Source: Sesamum alatum (lineage: Eukaryota; Streptophyta; Magnoliopsida; Lamiales; Pedaliaceae). Taken from it: DNA of 64,000 bases. The DNA lies in contig JACGWO010000004.1 of the NCBI GenBank assembly GCA_034509735.1, positions 15,853,395 through 15,917,394 on the forward strand, written 5' to 3'. The stretch's first letter is position 1; every line of letters begins with the position of its first letter. The notes below the pieces were generated by a model that was given only the letters and a program-made list of their open reading frames with translations, searched no databases and was not told the origin of the DNA. The translations under genes were made by a program, and so were the position numbers. Below, one piece after another: positions 33,756 to 45,340 of the stretch.

Positions 33756-35269
33756 GATCTAAAATTTTTTTTAAATAAAATATTAGTGGTATGAAGTTCA
33801 GAAATACATGTAAGTATCAATTTATTTGAATAATGATAATTTTTTTAATTTTTTAAAATAATTATGCAAACTAAATCCTAAATTGTATACTAAGTCCCAA
33901 AATTAATCTATTAAATGGATAATGAATCCCAATTTTGGTTTTGAAATTTTTCGTACAATGTATACTAGATATATATACTAGAACCCAAAATTGACACTTA
34001 ATTACACTAAATCCAAAATTGAAATTTGAAATATATACTAGAATCCAAAATTGACACTTAACGACACTAAATTCTTCGATTTTTCGTATATATTTATACT
34101 AAATCCCAAAATATTTCCCTATAATTGCACTAAATCCTTCTATTTTTCTATATATTATACTAAATACCAATATTTGCCTATATCCTTACAAAATATTATA
34201 GAAAATTACCCAAATTTTCTTAAATTTCAGAAAATTAACAAATTTCATATATTATGAGTAAATTTTATTTTACTAGGAAATTTAAAAAAAAATAAATAAA
34301 AATTAAAAATGACATAATTTTTTTTATAATTACAGAAAATATAAAGAATTTTAAGAAATTTTGTTAAAAATACCTCATTTTTAAAAATTACAGAAAATAT
34401 TTTAACTTAATAGAAAATGACATAAAAAATTTAAAATTTGAGAAAATTATCAGAAAATCCACAAAAAAATTTAAAATTACAGAATTTTTTTTGAAATTTT
34501 TAGAATTTTCATAATTTTGGAAATTTACAGAAAATTACATAAAATTTACAAAAAATTTCCGAATTTTCAGAATTTTAAAAAATAAAAATTTTCAGATTTT
34601 TAAAACAGAAAAATTTTTAATTTCCAGAATTTTTAAAACAGTAAAAACAAAACAGAAATTATTTTCCGAATTTTCTAATAATTATATTAAATTTCTAATT
34701 TTTGAAAATATCATGTATTCTTCTAATTATTGACATCAAATTCTGAATTTAACATAAAAAATCACAGAAATTATAGCAAATGCACAAAAATTACAAAAAA
34801 TTCCCCAAATAACAGAAAATAATCAGAAATTACACCGAAGTGTATACAATTCCACAAATTACATCTAAGTCCCCACATTCTATGAAATTATAAAAAAATA
34901 CACAAAAATTGCACACAATTAAAAAATAATCCCTAACATTACACACTATTACGAAAAATTCCCCAAAATAGTTTCAAATTTACAGAAAATATATATGCCA
35001 TTTCAAAAAAATAGACAAAATACAAAAAAAAAAAAAAAGGGTTTTTCACGGAAACCCTACTTGCTAGTTGTGGGGGATTATGGCGGAAGATGGCGGATGA
35101 TGGCGGCAGCCGACTGCCTCTGAGGCAACGATGATGGCGGATGATGACGGCAATGGGGTCTACAGGCTGGCGGCGGCAGACTCCTCTGAGGCGGAGTGAG
35201 AGAGAGAGACAGATAGTGAGAGAGAGAGTAAAAGAGGAGAAAGTGGGAAAAAATTAGCCAAGTTGCGAA
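33756..35269. other. AT-rich CACTA spacer and GC-rich upstream block
   Basis: From 33756 to 35030 the DNA is extremely AT-rich with repeated ttacagaaaat and aaatccaaaat phrases and no gene. At 35040-35240 a GC-rich block repeats gatgatggcgg and ends with a GAGA run (35200-35232); this probably corresponds to the 5' untranslated region of the TNPA-like gene. Confidence 0.5.
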
Positions 35270-36560
35270 TTTATATAATATTTTGGAATGATCATATTTT
35301 CTTTTACCGTTCCTATGTCCGGTCCAACTAAAAAAAACGACACCGTATTCGCTTTAATACGATGTCGTTTTGATACCTTGTACTGATGTTGGCCTAAATA
35401 GGAACGATCACTTAATAGTACTGCCATTCCCCAGGCCGTTCCCAATACCGACCGTTCCTAAATTACAAATTTTCGTTACCATATCAATTTCAAATACTTA
35501 ATATTTGAAATTGTACTAATAGGAACAGTTACTTAATAGAACAAGTGTTCCCAACACCGTTCCTAAAGTAAAAAATGCTGTCGTTTTTAGACATGCACAT
35601 AGTTACCGTTCCTAATTTCATGTGGACCCGTTCCTATATGTATTGTAATTTTTTTTTTATCTTCTTAGATAATAACTATAAATTAAGAAAAATACGTTCC
35701 CAATACTCATATGATTCAATAAAGGTGTGCAATTGGACATAGTAAGAATTTGAAAGTATATAGCAATTTTCAAAAAATAGACACACGTTCACAATATGAA
35801 CTAAATTTGTAAATTTATGTTTGTTAGTATTTCACATATGTAACTAGCATTCTATATTGTTGCACTGCACGGCATAATTAGACCGTCAAAATTCCAATCA
35901 GACCGTTAGATATGGTATAACAAACAAAAGAATACATTATATGTAGTTTTGCAAAATTTCGATGTGCGGATCTCGAGATATCGTATCCGGTCAGTATTCA
36001 TCGTAATAAAAACAGATACATCCTTAAATCTGAGTTGCTGATTGAAAATCAGACCGTTGGATATCAATTCATAGGCATAATCTTGTATGTGTTTAAAAAT
36101 GGTGTCGATCCGGCTCACGGATGTTGAGATATCGTCCAAATTAAGCAAAATACACATTATAGTAACCAAATTTTGACGGTCGGCTATAAAAGGACCGCTC
36201 CAAAAGTTGATTTTTCCACCAATTTTTCATTAGGCGCCAAAATAAAATAGTGGACCTCACTTAGGAACGGTCTACCAATTAATTTGACCATTCCTAATTC
36301 AAACTTGGAGCCATTTTTTCAGTAGGCGCCATTTGAAAAGTTATACCTAAGTTAGGAACGGTCTTAGGTTTTCACTGACCGTTCCTAATTCAAATTTTCC
36401 TCAATTTTTTCATGTAGCCGCCATATTTTAAAAACTGTACCTAAAATAGGAATGGTCGTAGTAAATTCGGACTGTTCCTAATTCAAATTTCCCCAATTTT
36501 TTTTGTTTGGCGTCATTTCAGAAAGTTGTACCTATATTAGGAACGGTCGTAGTATATAAT
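35270..36560. repeat. CACTA repeats, central block
   Basis: GGAACGGT copies and their inverses (ACCGTTCC) alternate, often as pairs: taggaacggtc with gaccgttcctaattc about 20-30 bases later (36261-36300, 36354-36390). These would fold as hairpins. Between 35660 and 36230 lies other AT-rich sequence with three gaccgt-type phrases. This block separates the two genes. Confidence 0.7.
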
Positions 36561-36675
36561 ATCCGTTTCAAGTTTTAAAATTTATTCTGATTTCTTAAAA
36601 TAATAAAAATACTTATCTCTAATACAATTTTTACAATAAGGTTTATAAAAAAATTACAAAAAAATTTCAGAAAAC

Positions 36676-38746
36676 TCAATAAGTCTCTTCATCAGACTCA
36701 GCCTCCTCAAAGCTATCTTCATCTTTAGATTCAGTGTCTGGCGAGCGCGATGTCCTTGCTCCATGATCAACAACCAACTGTATTCCTGGTGGGTCATGCA
36801 GTTCAAACGTTTGGTTATCTATTACAACATTTGGATTTGGTACGACTTCATCCATCTGATAGGAGACCTCGGTCCATCGCGAGTCACCGATTACTCTTCG
36901 AGCTTCGATTTTGCAAATAGCTTTCCAGTCGACCTTGTCTCTCTTCATGCTCAGGTACTTCGCGTAGTAGACTTGTACTGCTTATTGAGCCAGTATGAAT
37001 GCTTCATTCTTTTGGTAGAGCTTTTTGAAGTTGACATCAACGATGTGATAACGAGGGTGTATCTTCATGCCTCTGACCGGATCGACCCAACGACAATTAA
37101 ACAGTACAATCTGCATGTTTGGAATTAGTGGGTAATCTAGTTGAATTATCTCTTCCAAAATTCCGTAGAAGTCAGAATCCGTGTCTGTATATGATGAGCT
37201 TTTCACACAAACACCACAATTCATTATTGACTTCCCGACATTGTGATGTTCAGTGTGGAAATTGAAGCCATTGATGAAGTAAGACGGGTATGTCCTCATT
37301 TCTGCTCTAGGGCCCCAATAATGCAACTTCAATAATTCGTCGTTTGTATGATTCAATTTGGGTTTCACTTGCAATTCATCATATAGCAATTGAAATAATT
37401 GATTACAAATTAATGAGCAGATTGCATTTACAAGAAAGTGACACTTACACGATGCTTGAACCAATTCTTGAATCGTGTTACCACTAGTTGATCAATTATC
37501 GGGTCCTCCGAATTGTGTTGCTCGAACAGTTTATTCAAGAATCATTAGGAACATATACTCAGACTTCATGCACATTCCCAGTGGGAGATTGTACGGTACC
37601 ATACAGGCCGTGCGGTGCAAACCCATCCGTGCACAACCCAAGTCTAACATTACGAGGCTCAGCTGACAAATCAGGATACGTCCGGTCAAAATGCTTCCAA
37701 GCCTCTACATCGGACGGATGACACATGGATCCTTCCTCCGTCTGATGGCTCGCATGCCAAGTCATATGCTCTGCTGTGGCCTCCGACGCATACAACCTCT
37801 ACAACCGAGGGGTAAGCGGTAGATACCTAAGAATGACATACGGGACTTCTTGCGCCTAGGATTTCTATCCCTGGTTGGCTTGTACATAGCATCTTCACAG
37901 AACTTGCAATATTCCAAATCAATATCGTCCTTCCAGTACAACATGAAACCGTTTTTGTAAGCATCGATCTTCTGAACTGGTAAACCTAATTCTCTTATCA
38001 ATTTCTTCATATTGTAATAATCAGCAGGGAAAGTGTGATCGCAGGGCATTACAGTATCAGCCCACTGGCCTAACCGATCATATGTATGCTCGAAAAAAAC
38101 CCTTGATATTCACGAAAGAGGCAATTGACGCCAATTGAGAGGTGGTGCAGCCGTTCCACAACAGTTGGTCCCGCAACATGAACTACATCATCAAAAAAGC
38201 GGTCTGACAAGCCAGACACATAATCATAGGGCCCCGAATCGTAATATGAACTAGGACCCACATCAGATGGACAATACCGAATACCATCATTAGCCGGTCC
38301 CTCCTGGTTGTACGAAGACCAGAAAGACGGCCCCGCGGCATCGAATACCATCCTCTACGCCAAATCTGTTGAGTCGCATCACACCAATGCGAACTACCCT
38401 CATCCTAAACGGGTGGCGTTGGCTGCTGCTGCACATGGGGCGCTGTCAATGCTTCAAAGTATTCCTACACCCTCTCCTCACCGTGCGAAGTCCAATTATA
38501 ATACTCTCGCATAAATGCTTTCATACACAAATCAAAATTGACCTCGTCTGGTGTTTTGAACAGTTCGTTTTTGCACTTCCGGCAGGGACACTTAATCTTC
38601 TCCCCGTCCATGTATGCACGCTGAGACTCGGCCCATTCTAAAATTGTTGTAACACCGTTCTCAAACTCCAGCGTCACACCCAGGACGTCTCGATCATACA
38701 TCCATTTCCTCAAATGTCTTAACATGATTGGTCCTATGTAATTCAC
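36676..38746 (-). pseudogene. CACTA Tnp2 transposase, internally deleted
   Basis: Tnp2 (TNPD) is the catalytic CACTA transposase. Reading the minus strand: transposase-associated domain at 38465-38746 (MLRHLRKWMYDRD, KIKCPCRKCKN, YNWTSHGE); a linker at 38070-38351; Tnp2 segments YNMKKLIRELGLPVQKIDAY and YCKFCEDAMYK (37762-38049) and TAEHMTWHASH, EAWKHFDRTYPD and GLCTDGFAPHGLYG (37559-37795). The rest of the catalytic core is then missing. The C-terminal DUF4216 region follows: IVLFNCRWVDPVRGMKIHPR (36982-37464) and the acidic tail DSFEEAESDEETY (ends 36676). Frames change several times. It cannot be active. Confidence 0.88.
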
Positions 38747-38769
38747 AACAGTACGTAATTAAATGACGA

Positions 38770-38800
38770 GAATATTATATATATATATATATATATAACT
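38770..38800. repeat. (TA)n microsatellite
   Basis: An uninterrupted run of TA dinucleotides of roughly 24 bases lies just upstream (minus sense) of the Tnp2 pseudogene. Confidence 0.85.
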
Positions 38801-39059
38801 AACCATTACAGAATTTTAACTTCTTACCTGAGCAAAACACTTATCGATATCAATGCAAAATTCGTGCAAATAATTGATATGTTCGATTTTCCGTATAAAG
38901 AATCAATAGGGGGAGTTACAACAAAATGAGTTGGAAAGTAATTATAAGAACAATGATAAAGAAGGGGGACATATATATAGAAAAATATATGAACGGGCAT
39001 TGGAATATTATTTGGAACACACAACTAGCCGTTGACATATAGCCGTTGATCCAGCTTTA

Positions 39060-39375
39060 GGAATGATCTCAGGAACGGATAAAGAAACGGTAATCTTACC
39101 GTTGTAATATAGCCATTATGGAATATTAGGAACGGTATTATTGACACACAATATGACCGTTCAGCACAATTGGGAACGGTAATTGTAACAACACTGTATT
39201 TTCTATATACCCACAATTTGGAACGGTCATTGCATTACGTTTTTGCTCATGGCGTAAAATGGTCTCATTTAGCACTACATATTGGAACGGTCGAGCAACC
39301 AGTCCAAATAGATCTGGGGTTTCGAACACATATAGGAACGGTCCGTGTTCCTGGTCGAGTAGCCGTTCCAACAGA
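39060..39375 (+). repeat. CACTA subterminal repeats, right block
   Basis: At least six GGAACGGT copies in plus orientation (near 39072, 39131, 39174, 39221, 39284, 39336) plus one inverted CCGTTCC at 39363. Same core as the left block. Confidence 0.75.
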
Positions 39376-39389
39376 GACTGGGTGACATA

Positions 39390-39725
39390 ATACTACACCA
39401 AGAAAAGGAGGGGGTTCCTGCCTATCTTCGCCTGTAGGAAATCCGTATGCGGAAAATAGCGTGCTTTCATTACCCAACTAAGCAGAGAATGAGGCAACTG
39501 AATGAGTCCCAACGCTTGCTTTTTCAATAGAGCACGATTGAAACGACATAGGTCCCGGAAACTAAGACCACCTTTATGCTACTAAGTACAAAGTTTCGTC
39601 CAATCGACCCAATGAATCTTGCTCTCATTGCCACAACTCCACAAAAGGTCAGCAAAAAGAGACTCAATCTCCTTAAGCAAAGTTCCTGAAAGTTGGAAAC
39701 CAGACCTTGAGCAACCGGTTAAATG
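39390..39725 (-). pseudogene. LINE reverse transcriptase C-terminal fragment
   Basis: Minus-strand frame of a second L1-type LINE: GTLLKEIESLFADLLWSCGN, then IHWVDWTKLCT, two stops, GGLSFRDLCRFNRALLKKQA and SWVMKARYFPHTDFLQAKIG. This is the segment after the RT core of plant LINE ORF2. It ends at the boundary with the CACTA block, where NPPPF turns into unrelated sequence. Different subfamily from the 12590 LINE, which reads IHWKAW at the same point. Confidence 0.85.
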
Positions 39726-40560
39726 TCTTTTCCTAAAAGAAACAAGTATTGGTGGGATCAATTTTATTATATTATAACAAATAAGTGTAAATAATATAAT
39801 ATAGTATAATAAAAGATGACTTAATATATTTCAATTTGTTATTCATTAAAGTTTTTGCTCAATATTTTATATATGCAATTCATTTAGAATTTACCCTCAA
39901 ATGTTATCATATATACCCTAACAAATTACTTTTTAAAGTATTTAATATGTGTTCTAGAAAATTAACCGAATTGAAATATTATTTGTCTTTATTTTGTTTT
40001 AGTTGAAAATAATTATTTATTGTAAAATAATATTTAGGTAAGTTTAAGGAGTTTGGTTATTAGATAGTTTCTTTCTCCATTAAAACTTGGTTGTATAGAC
40101 ATTTTTTTATATTATTAAAAAGAGTATTAAGTGAAGGGTAAAACTACTTTTACATTTAGGGAAAAATAACGTTAGCATTCAACTATTATATAAGATAGAT
40201 TATTTTATTTTAGTTAATCAAAATATTAATTATTCTAAAATTATATTTAGGTAGTTCAGATGAATTAAAATTATTGAAATAGTCTCATTTTTTATTAGAA
40301 CTATGCTTTTTTTTTTTATAAATAACTTTTATCTATTAATAAAAAAAAACACATAACTAAGATACAAATATCTTTTCAAAATAGATATAAACACTAATGA
40401 GATTCAAACTTATAGATATACATATAGATATAGATATAGATATAAATATAAATATGGATACAAATTTAGATAATATTATAGTTAAACATAATTTAGTCAA
40501 ATCTGGGAAAAAGAACTTTGTCAAATAATTCACACTTTTATACATGGAATGGATGATGTA
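39726..40560. repeat. AT-rich dispersed repeat, third copy
   Basis: Starts aaatgtcttttcctaaaag, like 12505, and runs parallel to 18160-18590 (gcaattcatttagaattta, gaaatattatttgtcttta, attaaaaagagtatta), ending in GATATA runs near 40414-40450. This intact copy shows what the LINE interrupted at 12575. Confidence 0.65.
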
Positions 40561-40742
40561 GAAATGGAACCTTTTCAAATCCCCTTAAATTTCGAAACAA
40601 AAATGCTTACTTCTTAACATTAACGTAGGATTCTCAAACAGAAACAACTGAAAAATAGTTGCCTCTCCATATTTGTAGACGCATAATTGGTCTTCCAAAA
40701 TAACACCGAGAAAATCACAAATAAATAGTGGACCCATTGATC

Positions 40743-40750
40743 TATATATA
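40743..40750 (+). promoter_or_regulatory. TATA box of the esterase gene
   Basis: TATATATA about 65 bases upstream of the ATG at 40813, which fits a plant core promoter with a short leader. No other promoter element was identified. Confidence 0.55.
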
Positions 40751-40812
40751 CGCAAGGCTAAATGATAATTAATAGCCTCCATTAATTTCATGCACTTTGC
40801 CATAGGGAAGCC

Positions 40813-41832
40813 ATGTCTTCCCTTATTTGGTTAGTGCTTTTGTCTTGCTCCACTTTGGTGATCAGCACCAAAAATGTATCTGAGGCCAATGCCTCACAAG
40901 GCAAAAGCATATTCATACTAGCCGGACAAAGCAATATGGCGGGCCGAGGAGGAATCAAGAGGGGCATATGGGATAGATATGTCCCTCCTGAATGCAAATC
41001 AAGTCAAAAAGTCCTCCGTCTAAATGCCGAGCATCAATGGGAAGAGGCTCGACCACCTCTCCACCGTGACATAGATTACCTAAAAACTTGTGGGATAGGG
41101 CCCGGGATGGCATTCGCCAATTCAATTCTAAAGAAGAACTTAAACATTGGGGACATTGGCTTGGTCCCTTGCGCCATTGGAGGAACACAAATAAGCGAGT
41201 GGAGGCGTGGTGGCCCACTTTACAATCAACTCTTGTCGCGGGCTCACGCAGCATTGCAGGGTGGAGGAATAATTCGGGCTATTTTATGGTACCAAGGTGA
41301 GAGTGACACACGGTGTCAAGAGGATGCTAAATTATACAAGAAGAGGTTGGAAAAGTTCTTTACGGACATTCGATCTGATTTGAACTTGCCTGAGCTTCCA
41401 GTTATCCAGGTATGAAGATAACTTGTTAAATTTACGATCATTTGTTGTTTCTCCACATTGAATTTATTATTTTAAATTGTATTTTATTTAGAAAATATAC
41501 ACCACATTTACAAAAAACACATTATCTATTAGTTTAAACAAGTATTTTATGCACACCGTGTATATATTAAATGCAATACAAATTTACAGTAAAAAAATTC
41601 AATCCATTGTTTATAGGATTATTTTTTTGTTGTATAGGTGGCGTTGGCATCATCAGAAGGGCCTTATATAGATGAGGTAAGAAAAGCTCAGTTGGGAATT
41701 CACCTTCCAAATGTGAAATGTGTTGATGCAAAGGGAATGAAGATTGGGCATGACAGGTTGCATCTTAGCACTGAAGGAGAAGTCCAGGTTGGGCAGATGA
41801 TGGCGGATGCCTTTGCCCAGTTTTTGGCTTAA
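40813..41832 (+). CDS. SGNH-type carbohydrate esterase, two exons
   Basis: Intact host gene; exon 1 40813-41409, intron 41410-41637 (GTATGA to TATAG, phase 0), exon 2 41638-41832. Product 263 residues, near the roughly 260 of Arabidopsis At4g34215-type proteins (DUF303/SASA family), which are predicted to remove acetyl groups from carbohydrates; the substrate here is unknown. Residues 1-19 look like a signal peptide (IWLVLLSCSTLVIS), so secretion to the wall is likely. Motifs: nucleophile Ser40 in ILAGQSNMAGRGG, Gly124 in GGTQISEW, Gln161-Gly-Glu in LWYQGESD, and Asp238/His241 in GHDRLHLSTEGE. All expected catalytic positions are present and no stop breaks it. It stands alone, with transposons on both sides. 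Confidence 0.92.
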
Positions 41833-42829
41833 TATTCTTCGCTTGGGCTTCATTCTCAAATGATTTAGTTGGAAATTTTGATCATGATACATATGGATGT
41901 ATTAAATATTAATTGTTGAATATAACATTCTCATTGGCTCCAAATATCTATCTTATGAGCAAGCGATTAATTAAATATATCAATAAAATACAAATACATG
42001 TGGAACTTGAACCTAAAATCTCATTTTTATCATACAACTTCAGATTTGGACATTACCTGTAGGATAAGATATCTGAAACTCCAAATAACTCATTTAAATG
42101 TATAAAGATGATTGAAATTGGATCTTATGCTCAAATTTGGGGAAAATTCACTTGAAACTAGACAATAATAGAGGAAACTATATTTTTTCGTCTTACAACT
42201 TAAGCCCAATACATTTTCAGTCTTCCTGCAAACTTCTTTTAGGAAATTGATGGAAAAAACTATGTGTAAGCCACGTGGTTGTTATGTTTTTAGAATGGAG
42301 GGAAACGACTATTGGTAGGAGGACTGAAAGTGCAACTTTTTTAAAGTTATGGGTCTATTTTTGAGAATTCATAAAAAATGTGAATAAAAGTGTACATAAC
42401 CTAAATTGTGGGACAAAAAAAGACAATTTCTTTAGATAATCACTTAAATTCATTTTTCAAACAGGCTATTTTCTTGCAAAACTTTCTTTCTCCAAGAAAC
42501 GACCTAGAATGCCACAAATGTCAACAAGAACAAGCATCATATCCACAAAAATATGGGGAAACCAATAGGAAATAAATCATATAATTTCTCCTAATCATTG
42601 ATCAATAAAAGTTGCATTTATTTGATGACGAATGGTTCGTCACGTCTGCTACGTAGCATACATAATTATCTTTACTCCATCACATTAATAATTGGATTAC
42701 GATTGCTCAAAACAAACGATAAAAATGGATAATCAAGAAAAGCTTGCAAATTTGGCAAGTAAGACGAGGTCACAATTTCTCTAGATAGAATAAGGAGGTT
42801 GTGATAGAATGAGTCTAGAAATAGATAAT
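41833..42829. other. Downstream flank of the esterase gene
   Basis: Holds the presumed 3' untranslated region and AT-rich DNA. An AATAAA-containing phrase lies near 41985. Apart from a possible MITE at 42173-42430 nothing was recognised. Confidence 0.45.
42173..42430. mobile_element. Possible degenerate MITE
   Basis: The left end GAAACTATATTTTTTCGTCTT and the inverted right end GAAATTGTCTTTTTTTGTCCC share an imperfect 25-28 base inverted relationship. No target duplication was found, so this is tentative. Confidence 0.3.
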
Positions 42830-42924
42830 TTGGATGGCCAATTTAGAAAACTATTTGGGTTTGTTATACATCTCAAGATAGGTTTGAGATACATGGGCGA
42901 TTGACTTTATATCAAATGAGAGAT
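42830..42924 (+). mobile_element. Copia 3' internal end with polypurine tract
   Basis: Remnant of a plus-strand element's region before its 3' LTR, ending in AAATGAGAGAT, a polypurine tract, directly before TGTTAG at 42925. Upstream phrases (tttgggtttgttatacatctcaagatagg) precede the LTR in the manner of copia 3' untranslated DNA. Confidence 0.55.
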
Positions 42925-43680
42925 TGTTAGAATAGGTAATCAGAAAACCAATTGGATGGCCAATTTGGAAAACTATTTAGCAATTCTTCTCTAAAGTATT
43001 ATTGATTACATGAATAAAATATGTATTTATACTTTTCATTATGCGTTTGTTGTGCTTACCATTTATGTTGAACTGCTCTAACATCACAACAAAACCCACA
43101 AACTAAACGAACAACCCATGTAGTTTGATGAGCATTGGATGACAGTTACGAAACCATCTTCTAGGATTGGGTCTAAAACATTCCAAGATGACGACCTTGA
43201 GACAGGGCATCGAGGGTCTTACTAAGAGTTTCATTAAGTGTTGCATTCATTAAATAAATATCGTACTTCATTAGCGACAAACATTGGACGTCTATACAAC
43301 TTTAGTGGGTGGTTGATAAGGTTGACAAGTCGACTGAACTATTCACGAGGAGTGATCATATGAAAACCTTTGAGATTTGGTTTGTATGACTGGAACTCCT
43401 CAGATCCGATAGTACGGGATTAGTTGTCGAACATGATGAACCACAGTAGTCACATAGATGCGATTGTTGTATCTTGGGTTTGGTGAGAGATGACAGTGTT
43501 TTGGATGTGCTTATTATAAACATGTCTAGCACAGTCGGAATATGTAGTATGGATGGTGGGTTCTAAGATAGAATGATTTCCTATGTCGATGAATAGAGTA
43601 AAAACGTCTTGAGTATTGAGCATATTTGTCTAGTCTAGGATGGGAACCGACGCTGAATTATATTGTTATGAACTAATGGA
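42925..43680 (+). mobile_element. Copia LTR head, plus orientation, truncated
   Basis: Starts TGTTAGAATAGGTAATCAG and follows the same block order as 45341-46180 (ggtctaaaacattccaag, gatagtacggga, agtattgagcata). It breaks off near 43680; up to 43795 follows unassigned DNA, then a minus-strand LTR. Confidence 0.65.
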
Positions 43681-43795
43681 ATATACTTTTATTTCTCTGT
43701 CTCACGAGTCATGACGGGTGATAGTTGAGATATTCATTTGATTGATGGGTCGGGCCTAATGCAAGTAACATGTTTTTCTTGGAGTCCTCAGGATC

Positions 43796-45340
43796 TGTTA
43801 GTTTCATAAATGCCTCGATACGTTAAAGGCAACAGAAATTAGAGTTTAAATTACAATACAATATTGTAATTAGCGATAAATCGCCTGTCTCGTTGCTACT
43901 ACGATGCGGATCTCATGCATAAAGGAGTCAATTGAATGGTTTAGGATACCAACATTGGTGTCCATCGGTTGATAGATGATGTGTACATTCTCAAGAACGA
44001 TCCCCATCTAAGCAATTGGTAGAAAACGCTACTAGTCCTTCGGTACAGTGAAGTCGTTCCGATCATTGTTCACAGTAGGAACACATATGTCTTCCCTCTA
44101 AAGATAGTCCACACCACCTATGATGGAATCTCCAATAACCCTAAGCTAGTAGGCATTAGAGGATTTTGGTAGATCAATAACTGATCAACGGAGAAGACAA
44201 GAAACTCATTTCTCATCAAGAGTTGAACGAGAGCAAGAGAGAAAAGGGAGCAAAGGTAGCAAAGAAATTGCAAAGCATTGTCAAGCCTTTCAAGCATCCT
44301 TTCGAATGGCAGAGGTCTCCTATTTATAGACCTTCCATTGACGAAGGCAAGTTCAACTTGTCTTCTTCTTCTTGCAAAGAGGAAGAGAACTTTGATTCTT
44401 CTTCTTACAAAAGGACAAACTTGTTTTGTCATATTAAGAAGAGAAGTTCAACTTTGCTTTTTTATCTTGCAAAGAGGAAGACAAGTTTGATTCTTCCTCT
44501 TACAAAATGACAAACTAGTTTTGTCATATTAAGAAGAGAAGTTCAACTTTGCCTCTTCTTCTTATAAAATGACAAACTTGTTTTGTCATATTAAGAAGAG
44601 AAGTTCGACTTTGCTTATTCATCTTCAAGAAGACAAATTTAACTTTGCTTCTCCGTCTTCAAGAAGACAAATCCAACTTTGCTTTTTCATTTTTCAAGAA
44701 GACAAATCCAACTTTGTTTCTTCGTTTTTAAGAAGACGCATCCAACTTTGCTTCTTCGTTTTTCAAGAAGACAAATCCAACTTTGCTTCTTCACAAGAAG
44801 ACAAGTTGAACTTTGCTTCTTCAAGAAGACAAGTTCAACCTTGCTTCTTCAAAAGAAGAGAAATTCGACTTTACTTCTTCATCTTCTCCATAATTAATCC
44901 AATTAATTATTTCCAAGAATTCCATCATGGATTTGTCTGTGATTCGACTTTACTTCTTCATCTTGGGCTTGTATCACATATACAATTTAATTAGCAAGTT
45001 ATTTGCATTAGATTAATTAGATCATATTATAATTTATCACCCTCAATTAACTCCTTAATTAGAGGGTACCCGTTACCATGGGTGGCCACCTAGCAGTAGT
45101 CCATGACACTAGAGAATAGGTGAATCCACGTGAACCTGTAAGTTACGAGTTCCATGCAAGTACAGTCCTTCCATCAACCTAATCTTCCGATCGAAGTCTA
45201 GGGCATGGAATTGGAATCGGTTACCATCTATGACTTTAATATCTTTGTATCAACTCTACGCTTTGTGCTACTCATTTATCAATATAGGAAACTCCGTTCC
45301 TATTCAATCAACTACCGTGGCCACGGATTTTGGAGAACAC
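43796..45340 (-). mobile_element. Copia copy B 3' LTR, first part
   Basis: In plus coordinates it starts TGTTAGTTT and runs parallel to the 5' LTR at 57806-59315 (aattagagtttaaattacaat, aggagtcaattgaatggttt, the GAAGACAAA minisatellite, the inverted CCATGG block at 45069-45114, ggaaactccgttcctattc). The LTR is interrupted at 45341 by a plus-strand LTR and resumes at 47012. About 180 bases present in the 5' LTR are missing at the junction. No matching target duplication was found for the whole element (ggatc at the left, atcat at the right). Confidence 0.75.
44330..44895. repeat. Minisatellite in copy B LTR (left copy)
   Basis: Degenerate repeats: first about 110-bp units with aaatgacaaacttgttttgtcatattaagaagagaag, then about 34-bp units with tttcaagaagacaaatccaac and tttgcttctt. 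The same array lies in the other LTR at 58235-58860, with local differences. Strong purine/pyrimidine asymmetry leaves long spurious frames rich in F, S and R. Confidence 0.8.

Larger units (their letters stand above)
31300..39390 (-). mobile_element. CACTA (En/Spm-type) transposon material, decayed
   Basis: The left end TACTACAAAAAAATG (31300-31314) differs by one base from a common CACTA terminus. Blocks of a GGAACGGT-type subterminal repeat lie at 31330-32035, 35270-36560 and 39060-39375. The interior carries two minus-strand genes: Tnp2 (36676-38746) and, downstream, a TNPA-like gene (32215-33755), the usual CACTA order. The central repeat block means this may be two adjacent or nested elements (about 31300-35660 and 35660-39390) instead of one. 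The right end and the 3-bp duplication were not resolved. Both genes are broken. Confidence 0.7.

Noticed and set aside
39391..39406. ACTACACCAAGAAAA as the right end of the CACTA element
   Set aside because: It has the direct, not the inverted, orientation for a right terminus and lies where LINE coding sequence begins, so it is not accepted as the boundary.
44223..44994. Open frames repeating LCFFIFQEDK-like residues
   Set aside because: They translate a minisatellite inside an LTR and recur in three frames.
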